A stretch of 64,000 nucleotides of DNA from Haemophilus seminalis (lineage in GTDB: Bacteria > Pseudomonadota > Gammaproteobacteria > Enterobacterales > Pasteurellaceae). Shown in pieces: positions 58,250 to 64,000 of the stretch. Made by a program: the position numbers and the translations under genes. Positions within the stretch are counted from its first letter, which is position 1. Each line of letters opens with the position of its first letter. The stretch is taken from the NCBI RefSeq assembly GCF_006384255.1, contig NZ_VCED01000003.1, positions 124,001 to 188,000 on the forward strand. Reading direction: 5' to 3'. The notes beneath the pieces are model-generated. The model saw only the letters and a list, made by a program, of their open reading frames with translations, was not told the DNA's origin and did not search any database.

Positions 58250-59131
58250 ATGAAACGAATCTTCTTAACTCTTTTGACATGTATTGGTGCGTTATTGAGT
58301 GTTTTTTATACGCCCATGATTCTTGCTACTCCTGATTTTATCATTCCTAAAATTAACGAAAATATGAATACACTTTATAAGATTCATCAAAAAGACCTTC
58401 TTTTTGAAAGTAAGCCATATCGTTTATTTATTGCGGAACCTAAGGTTAACAATAAACCATTATCAGTTCTTTATATGCTTGATGGTAATGCACAATTTCC
58501 CATTGCGGTTAATACAGTGGATCCTACTCAAGAGTTACCGCTTATTGTCGGAATTGGTTATGTGTCAGAGAATGCCTATGCCATATCAGAACGTCAACGG
58601 GATTATACTTTTCCTGTGAATGGGGAGAATTTTAAAAATGGTGGAGGGGCTTCAGATTTTCTGCGTTTTATCCAAACCCAAGTTAAACCAGAAATTGAAC
58701 AGCAATACCATATTAATCCAGAGAAACAGTTTTTCTTCGGGCATTCATTTGGTGGCCTATTCGGATTATATGTATTATTTCACCAACCTGATTTATTTCA
58801 ATATTACACATTAGCAAGTCCATCACTTTGGTGGGGGAATGGTTCATTTTTACCACAAACAATGCCTTGGATTAAGTCAAGTCCTAAGCATATATTGATC
58901 ACTTTAGGTGAATATGAAGAATATCCTGAGCGAGATCCAAAGCTTACATCAGAACAACTTCAACGTATTGAACAACGTAAGAAAATGCGACCATTTAATG
59001 CGCCAAAATTGGCAGAGAAATTAGTACAGCAAGGTTATCCTGTGATATTTCGATGGATTTCTCATAAAAATCATGGGGATTCAATTGAGGATGCAATAAA
59101 ACAAATGATGGAAGATTTACAATCAAAATAG
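58250..59131 (+). CDS. periplasmic siderophore esterase (IroE/Fes-like alpha/beta hydrolase)
   Basis: A 293-residue alpha/beta hydrolase with an N-terminal signal or anchor segment (ILTLLTCIGALLSVFYTP-like). The nucleophile elbow is FFGHSFGGLFGLYV (catalytic Ser near residue 166), and the catalytic His is in SHKNHGDSIED. The family (esterase D, IroE) hydrolyses the ester bonds of enterobactin or salmochelin in the periplasm. Beside the ABC genes it probably trims a triscatecholate siderophore before transport. Other esterase substrates are possible. Confidence 0.8.
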   Translation: MKRIFLTLLTCIGALLSVFYTPMILATPDFIIPKINENMNTLYKIHQKDLLFESKPYRLFIAEPKVNNKPLSVLYMLDGNAQFPIAVNTVDPTQELPLIVGIGYVSENAYAISERQRDYTFPVNGENFKNGGGASDFLRFIQTQVKPEIEQQYHINPEKQFFFGHSFGGLFGLYVLFHQPDLFQYYTLASPSLWWGNGSFLPQTMPWIKSSPKHILITLGEYEEYPERDPKLTSEQLQRIEQRKKMRPFNAPKLAEKLVQQGYPVIFRWISHKNHGDSIEDAIKQMMEDLQSK

Positions 59132-59140
59132 GAAGAAGAA

Positions 59141-59176
59141 ATTAACCGCACTTTAAAAAGTGCGGTTAATTTTTTT
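59141..59176. terminator. inverted uptake-signal terminator after the siderophore operon
   Basis: A 14-bp stem ATTAACCGCACTTT and its complement with a 2-base spacer is followed by a T-run. It lies between the convergent esterase and YfcZ-family genes. Confidence 0.88.
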
Positions 59177-59200
59177 GAGTATTTAGTGTGTTATTAAATA

Positions 59201-59488
59201 CTAACGATTCGCGAGTTCAAAAATCATCGCTTCTGCTTGGCAACTAAAAGTGAAAGAGGCATTTAGTTGAACTCCGTCTTCAACTGCCACGATTTCGCTT
59301 TTAATTTCGCAAGGATCGCTTTCTGTATCGCGCGCTTTCTTTGTTAATCGTTCAAGGGCTGCATTGGCATCAGTTTCAGTACTATAAAATTGATGTACTT
59401 CTACAGTGCAGTCAGAACCATCAATAATTGTGCCCACATCAACGCAGCTACAGGTTAAGGATTCTTCTGCTTTACATTTTACGGTCAT
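59201..59488 (-). CDS. YfcZ/YiiS family (DUF406) protein
   Basis: A 95-residue protein of the YfcZ/YiiS family, of unknown function. Features are CSCVDVGTIIDGSDCTVEVHQFYSTETDANAALERLTKKAR and a C-terminal FTFSCQAEAMIFELANR. The ATG at 59488 has AAGGAAAAG upstream; the frame extends 47 codons further but that part lacks the family pattern. It is divergent from fadL, the same partner as yfcZ in E. coli. Confidence 0.88.
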   Translation of the reverse strand: MTVKCKAEESLTCSCVDVGTIIDGSDCTVEVHQFYSTETDANAALERLTKKARDTESDPCEIKSEIVAVEDGVQLNASFTFSCQAEAMIFELANR

Positions 59489-59686
59489 TTTCTTTTCCTT
59501 ATATGAATTTTCGTACATTTTATCATTTTTCTTATGAATGACAAAAATTGAACAAAATAGCCCATTAAATGCAAAAAGTTCCCGATAACTGGTCGGAACT
59601 CTAATGAAAACAAGGAAATGGATTTGCACTCAATAGATTCGGGTTTTAGAATCGCCCAGATTTTTATTTATAACAAAGGTTTCCAA

Positions 59687-61081
59687 ATGAAAAAATTTAA
59701 TCAATCTGTCTTAGCAACTGCGATGTTATTAGCTGCTGGTGGGGCAAATGCTGCAGCGTTCCAATTATCTGAAGTATCGACTTCTGGTCTTGGTCGTGCA
59801 TATGCGGGTGAAGCGGCGATTGCGGATAATGCCTCTGTAGTGGCAACTAACCCAGCGTTGATGAGTTTATTTAAAACGAATCAATTTTCTGTGGGTGGCG
59901 TTTATGTGGATTCTAAGATTAATATGAGTGGTAATTCTCAAGTAAGTATTATTGAAAATGACGTAACTCCTATATTGCAACGTTCATCAAAAGATCTTTA
60001 TCAGAAAAGTGTGGTTCCTGGCTCACTTGTGCCAAATATGTATTTCGTTGCACCTATTAATGACAAATTTGCTCTTGGTGGTGGAATGAATGTGAACTTT
60101 GGTTTAAAGAGCGAATATGATAACAAATATAATGGCGGTGTGTTTGGTGGAACAACAGATCTAACCGCGTTAAATTTAAACCTAAGTGGATCTTATCGTG
60201 TTACTGAGGGATTTAGTGCTGGTTTAGGCTTGAATGCGATTTATGCTCAAGCAAAAATTGAGCGTAGAGCTGGTTTCCTTGCTGATGTTCCTTCAGCGTT
60301 ACGTACGGCCGCTATGCATTCTCCTGCAATTGCAGCACTTTTAAGAACTCCTAAAGCATCAGAACTTATTTCTTCTCCAGCATTGGCTAATGTGAAAAAA
60401 GATACTATTCTAACTCAATTACAAGACAAAGCAGCTTGGGCTTTTGCTTGGAATGCTGGTGTAATGTATCAATTTAATGAAAATCATCGAATTGGTTTAG
60501 CTTACCATTCTAAAGTAGATATTGATTTTACAGATCATACAGCAACCAGTTTACAAGCAAGTCGTATTGGACAAGAAGGTGGTTTAAAGCTTAATTTGCC
60601 TGATTACTTAGAGTTTTCAGGATTCCACCAATTAACTGAAAAATTTGCAATGCACTATAGTTATAAATATTCCCATTGGAGCCGTTTGAAAAACTTATAT
60701 GCAAGCTATCATTCTGATGGAAAAGAAGCCTTCCATAAGAAAATGTACTATAGAAATAGCTCACGTATTGCATTAGGTGGAACTTATAACGTAGATGATA
60801 AATTAACTTTACGTGCAGGTATTGCTTATGATCAAGCTGCAGCAACTGAACATGCTAGTGCGGCAATTCCTGATACTGACCGTACTTGGTATAGTGTGGG
60901 TGCTACATATAAATTTACTCCAAATCTTTCAGTTGATTTAGGCTATGCTTATTTGAAAGGTAAAAAAGTTCATTTCAAAGAAGAGCAACGTATTAGTAAT
61001 GGTGTAGTGGTTGTTACAGGCAATTACAGCTCTAAAGCAAGCGCAAATCTTTATGGTTTAAACTTAAATTATAGTTTTTAA
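59687..61081 (+). CDS. fadL: outer membrane fatty acid transporter FadL (OmpP1)
   Basis: A long-chain fatty acid porin, known in Haemophilus as P1. The ATG at 59687 starts a signal peptide (MKKFNQSVLATAMLLAAGGANA) followed by the FadL hatch domain pattern AAFQLSEVSTSGLGRAYAGEAAIADNASVVATNPALMS. The 464-residue protein ends in a barrel with terminal Phe (GLNLNYSF). The region around residues 200-250 holds variable surface loops. The frame's first 23 codons are untranslated leader. Confidence 0.95.
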   Translation: MKKFNQSVLATAMLLAAGGANAAAFQLSEVSTSGLGRAYAGEAAIADNASVVATNPALMSLFKTNQFSVGGVYVDSKINMSGNSQVSIIENDVTPILQRSSKDLYQKSVVPGSLVPNMYFVAPINDKFALGGGMNVNFGLKSEYDNKYNGGVFGGTTDLTALNLNLSGSYRVTEGFSAGLGLNAIYAQAKIERRAGFLADVPSALRTAAMHSPAIAALLRTPKASELISSPALANVKKDTILTQLQDKAAWAFAWNAGVMYQFNENHRIGLAYHSKVDIDFTDHTATSLQASRIGQEGGLKLNLPDYLEFSGFHQLTEKFAMHYSYKYSHWSRLKNLYASYHSDGKEAFHKKMYYRNSSRIALGGTYNVDDKLTLRAGIAYDQAAATEHASAAIPDTDRTWYSVGATYKFTPNLSVDLGYAYLKGKKVHFKEEQRISNGVVVVTGNYSSKASANLYGLNLNYSF

Positions 61082-61105
61082 TCCGTTAAAAAATTTAGCA
61101 TAATA

Positions 61106-61140
61106 AAGCATACTTCCACTCGAAGTGTGCTTTTCTTTTT
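61106..61140 (+). terminator. terminator of fadL
   Basis: AAGCATACTTC pairs with GAAGTGTGCTT around a 5-base loop (one G-T pair), followed by a T-rich run. Confidence 0.85.
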
Positions 61141-61157
61141 ATAAAATAAGGCGAAAA

Positions 61158-61697
61158 ATGACCGCACTTTATTACACTTATTATCCCTCACCTGTCGGGC
61201 GGCTTTTAATTTTATCTGATGGTGAAAGTATTACACATATTGATTTTGAAAAAGAGCAATATGATCCTAATCCAAAATGGCTCAAGCAAGATGAATTGCC
61301 TGTTTTTCAAAAAGTGCGGTTGGCTTTTGAACGATATTTTAATGGGGAAGTTGAGCGCTTTGCAGACATTCCCTTAAAGCCAGAAGGGACAGCTTTTCAA
61401 CAAGCCATTTGGCAAGCTTTGTGCGAAATTGATTATGGCGAACTTTCAAGTTATGGTGAGCTTGCGTTACGGATTAATAATCCTAAAGCTGTTCGTGCCG
61501 TGGGTGGTGCAGTGGGGAGTAATCCGATTAGTATTATTATTCCTTGTCACCGCATTTTAGGTAAAGATCGTACTTTAACTGGTTTTGGCGGTGGCTTAGA
61601 GGCAAAACGTTTTTTATTACAGTTAGAGAAAATTCCCTATATTGATAAAGGCACTGAAAACACTAAGCCTCGCTTTTTTAAGAAATATCACGAATGA
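61158..61697 (+). CDS. ogt: methylated-DNA--protein-cysteine methyltransferase
   Basis: Repairs O6-alkylguanine by transferring the alkyl group to its own Cys. The active-site motif is IIPCHRILG near residue 130, with the DNA-binding helix around [27 protein letters not shown]. The ATG at 61158 gives 179 residues; the earlier frame start is in the fadL terminator region. An uptake signal core covers the first codons. It overlaps mutH by 4 bases, so two DNA repair genes are coupled. Confidence 0.94.
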   Translation: MTALYYTYYPSPVGRLLILSDGESITHIDFEKEQYDPNPKWLKQDELPVFQKVRLAFERYFNGEVERFADIPLKPEGTAFQQAIWQALCEIDYGELSSYGELALRINNPKAVRAVGGAVGSNPISIIIPCHRILGKDRTLTGFGGGLEAKRFLLQLEKIPYIDKGTENTKPRFFKKYHE

Positions 61698-62359
61698 TTC
61701 CACAAACCCTTGAACAATTGCTTTCCCAATCACAATCAATTGCTGGCTTAACTTTTGGAGAGTTAGCTGATGAACTGCATATTCCTGTCCCGCCTGATTT
61801 AAAACGTGATAAAGGCTGGGTCGGCATGTTATTAGAGCGCGCTTTGGGCGCAACGGCAGGGAGCAAAGCTGAACAGGATTTTTCTCATTTAGGTGTTGAG
61901 CTTAAAACGTTACCGATTAATGCGGAGGGGTATCCTCTTGAAACGACCTTTGTTAGCCTTGCCCCATTGGTACAAAATTCAGGGGTTAAATGGGAAAATT
62001 CTCACGTTCGTCATAAACTTTCTTGTGTACTTTGGATGCCTATTGAAGGCAGCCGTCATATTCCATTACGTGAACGCCATATCGGTACACCAATTTTATG
62101 GAAGCCAACCGTAGAGCAAGAACGTCAATTAAAACAAGATTGGGAAGAATTGATGGATTTAATTGTACTTGGCAAATTGGATCAAATAACGGCTCGAATT
62201 GGTGAAGTGATGCAACTTCGCCCGAAGGGGGCAAATAGTCGGTCGATAACGAAAGGAATTGGGCGAAATGGTGAAGTGATAGAAACCCTACCTTTAGGAT
62301 TTTATTTAAGAAAAGCATTCACAGCGGGTATTTTAAACGATTTTTTATTAAATCATTAG
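61694..62359 (+). CDS. mutH: DNA mismatch repair endonuclease MutH
   Basis: A GATC-specific endonuclease that nicks the unmethylated strand to direct mismatch repair. The 221-residue protein has the catalytic D-x-E-x-K pattern in [15 protein letters not shown] (about residues 67-80) and the N-terminal [23 protein letters not shown]. The MutH family occurs mainly in Dam-methylating gammaproteobacteria. Confidence 0.95.
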   Translation: MIPQTLEQLLSQSQSIAGLTFGELADELHIPVPPDLKRDKGWVGMLLERALGATAGSKAEQDFSHLGVELKTLPINAEGYPLETTFVSLAPLVQNSGVKWENSHVRHKLSCVLWMPIEGSRHIPLRERHIGTPILWKPTVEQERQLKQDWEELMDLIVLGKLDQITARIGEVMQLRPKGANSRSITKGIGRNGEVIETLPLGFYLRKAFTAGILNDFLLNH

Positions 62360-62439
62360 GCTTACTAAAGTCGCCTAAATGCCAAAATTAACTAGCATTC
62401 TACTATGCTTTATGATATAAATCGCACCGCTGTTTTTGC

Positions 62440-62558
62440 CTTTCAAAAGCAGCTTTTTAATTACTAACAACACACACATATCAACAAGGTTTAATCGGGG
62501 TGCCAAACGGTCGATTAGCTGATATGTGGAGGCTCAACCCCAACAAAAGGAAAATATT
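62440..62558 (+). promoter_or_regulatory. rpsB leader with complementary elements
   Basis: The 5' leader shows paired segments: CATATCA (near 62477) with TGATATG (near 62520), and GGGGT (near 62497) with ACCCC (near 62535). Conserved rpsB leaders in gammaproteobacteria are targets of autoregulation by ribosomal protein S2, and this is probably one. Confidence 0.6.
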
Positions 62559-63281
62559 ATGGCACAAGTTTCAATGCGCGACATGATCAACGCAGGCGTA
62601 CACTTCGGACACCAAACTCGTTACTGGAACCCACAAATGAAACCTTTCATTTTTGGTGCGCGTAACGGTGTTCACATCATCAATCTTGAAAAAACTTTAC
62701 CTTTATTCAACGAAGCTTTAGCGGAATTAACTCGCATTGCTAGCAACAACGGTAAAGTATTATTCGTTGGTACAAAACGTGCAGCGTCTGAAGCAGTTCA
62801 AGCAGCAGCATTAGATTGTCAGCAATATTACGTAAACCACCGTTGGTTAGGTGGTATGTTGACTAACTGGAAAACCGTTCGTCAATCAATTAAACGTTTA
62901 AAAGATTTAGAAACCCAATCTCAAGACGGTACTTTTGATAAATTAACCAAAAAAGAAGCGTTAATGCGTAGCCGTGAGATGGAAAAACTTGAATTAAGCC
63001 TTGGCGGTATCAAAGATATGGGCGGCTTACCAGATGCATTATTTGTTATCGGTGCAGACCACGAACATATCGCAGTAAAAGAAGCAAACAACTTAGGTAT
63101 TCCTGTATTTGCTATCGTTGATACTAACTCAACTCCAGCTGGCGTAGATTTCGTTATCCCAGGTAACGATGATGCGACTCGTGCTATCCAACTTTACGTT
63201 TCTGCAGCTGCAGCGGCGGTTAAAGAAGGTCGTGGTAACGAAGCTCAAGTTGCTGAAGAATTAGCAGCTGACGCAGAATAA
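62559..63281 (+). CDS. rpsB: 30S ribosomal protein S2
   Basis: A structural protein of the small subunit, needed to bring S1 to the ribosome. The ATG at 62559 (after AAAGGAA) gives 240 residues with the S2 signature [22 protein letters not shown] at the start, and [11 protein letters not shown] and [14 protein letters not shown] later. The frame's upstream 11 codons are leader. It is followed by a strong hairpin and then tsf. Confidence 0.98.
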   Translation: MAQVSMRDMINAGVHFGHQTRYWNPQMKPFIFGARNGVHIINLEKTLPLFNEALAELTRIASNNGKVLFVGTKRAASEAVQAAALDCQQYYVNHRWLGGMLTNWKTVRQSIKRLKDLETQSQDGTFDKLTKKEALMRSREMEKLELSLGGIKDMGGLPDALFVIGADHEHIAVKEANNLGIPVFAIVDTNSTPAGVDFVIPGNDDATRAIQLYVSAAAAAVKEGRGNEAQVAEELAADAE

Positions 63282-63332
63282 TTTAAGTTTTGCAATAAGG
63301 CGAAGCCCTTAATAATCAAACGATTAATTGGC

Positions 63333-63366
63333 ATAGGGGCTAAAGATTTAGCCCCTATATTTTTAT
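63333..63366 (+). terminator. attenuating terminator between rpsB and tsf
   Basis: ATAGGGGCTAAA pairs with TTTAGCCCCTAT with a very short loop and is followed by ATTTTTATC. It is expected to reduce but not stop readthrough into tsf. An uptake signal core follows. Confidence 0.85.
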
Positions 63367-63415
63367 CTAAAAGTGCGGTCAAAATAAACCGCATTTTCGA
63401 CAGAGGATTTTAAAA

Positions 63416-64000
63416 ATGGCTGAAATCACAGCATCATTAGTAAAAGAACTTCGTGAACGTACCGGCGCAGGTATGATGGAATGTAAAAAAGCATTAGTTG
63501 AAGCAAACGGTGATATCGAGTTAGCAATCGACAACATGCGTAAATCTGGTCAAGCTAAAGCAGCTAAAAAAGCAGGCCGTGTTGCAGCTGAAGGTGTTAT
63601 CCTTGCTCGTGTAGAAAATGGTTTTGGTGTATTAGTTGAAATGAACTGTGAAACTGACTTCGTAGCAAAAGATGCTGGTTTCTTAGGTTTAGCAAACGAA
63701 GTAGCTGATTTCGCAGCAGCAAATAAAGGTACCACTATCGAAGCGTTACAAGCACAATTTGAAGAAAAGCGTGCTGCATTAGTGGCTAAAATCGGTGAAA
63801 ACATGAACATCCGTCGTGTTGCTTACTTAGATGGTCAAGTAATTGCTCAATACTTACACGGCGCGAAAATCGGTGTATTAGTTGCAGGTCAAGGTTCTGC
63901 AGATGAACTTAAAAAAGTAGCTATGCACGTAGCTGCATCTAAACCTGAATTCGTAAATCCAGAAGATGTATCAGCAGAAGTAGTTGAACACGAACGCCAA
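63416..64000 (+). CDS. tsf: elongation factor Ts (partial, 3' end beyond window)
   Basis: The first 195 codons of EF-Ts, the guanine-nucleotide exchange factor for EF-Tu. The ATG at 63416 is preceded by AGAGGA. The N-terminal signature [38 protein letters not shown] is complete, and the second one near residue 75 ([15 protein letters not shown]) is also present. The frame is open to the window edge; the full protein should be about 283 residues. Confidence 0.97.
   Translation, partial: MAEITASLVKELRERTGAGMMECKKALVEANGDIELAIDNMRKSGQAKAAKKAGRVAAEGVILARVENGFGVLVEMNCETDFVAKDAGFLGLANEVADFAAANKGTTIEALQAQFEEKRAALVAKIGENMNIRRVAYLDGQVIAQYLHGAKIGVLVAGQGSADELKKVAMHVAASKPEFVNPEDVSAEVVEHERQ

Overview
The window is a piece of chromosome from a Haemophilus of the H. 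influenzae / H. haemolyticus group. The evidence is about forty copies of the Hin-type DNA uptake signal core (AAGTGCGGT or its complement), AT-rich DNA, a competence CRP-S site ahead of pilABCD, and housekeeping proteins of typical Haemophilus form (D15/BamA, OmpP1/FadL, GrcA, short AmpD and PilD). I see no rRNA, tRNA, CRISPR array, insertion sequence or prophage. The species is inferred.

Layout. 0-10.7 kb holds the envelope cluster uppS-cdsA-rseP-bamA-skp-lpxD-fabZ-lpxA-lpxB-rnhB, after a DUF167 gene on the opposite strand. 10.8-16.3 kb holds mog, glnB, a PerM-type permease, priA, trmB and yggL. 16.5-21.1 kb is a periplasmic nitrate reductase operon in the order napF-D-A-B-C; napG and napH are missing. 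21.2-24.8 kb holds ftsN, a yejM (sulfatase-fold) pseudogene with four lesions, and an amidohydrolase. 24.9-29.9 kb is an acrR-acrA-acrB efflux operon with a palindromic operator. 29.9-35.2 kb holds proB, folA, tadA, thyA, lgt, a TSUP permease and rppH. 35.2-35.7 kb is a gene-free stretch with DnaA-box-like sequences. 35.7-40.1 kb holds ampD and the type IV pilus operon pilABCD. 40.4-45.4 kb holds era, rnc, lepB, lepA and grcA. 45.6-48.5 kb holds ung, priC and a YuiF-family permease preceded by a complete histidine attenuator with a five-histidine leader peptide.

48.6-54.5 kb is the accessory region. Eight genes lie on the minus strand: a WYL-domain regulator, a small unknown, an EcsC-like protein, a glycine/alanine-rich membrane protein, a zinc-ribbon protein, a HEPN-like protein, an anchored protein of unknown function and a small FtsZ-like protein. 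A divergent XRE-type regulator sits beside them. Three of the transcription starts share a 13-16 bp element, and the FtsZ-like gene has its ribosome binding site buried in a perfect hairpin. This is the best candidate for an undescribed system, possibly phage defence or another conflict or stress response.

54.6-59.1 kb is a Fur-boxed ferric-siderophore uptake operon: two FecCD permeases, an ATPase, a binding protein and an IroE/Fes-like esterase. 59.2-64.0 kb holds a YfcZ-family gene, ompP1/fadL, ogt, mutH, rpsB with its leader, and the first 195 codons of tsf.

Two themes recur. Inverted uptake-signal pairs serve as transcription terminators. Sites of apparent gene loss (napGH, the 5' end of yejM) coincide with uptake-signal sequences, which fits exchange by natural transformation.
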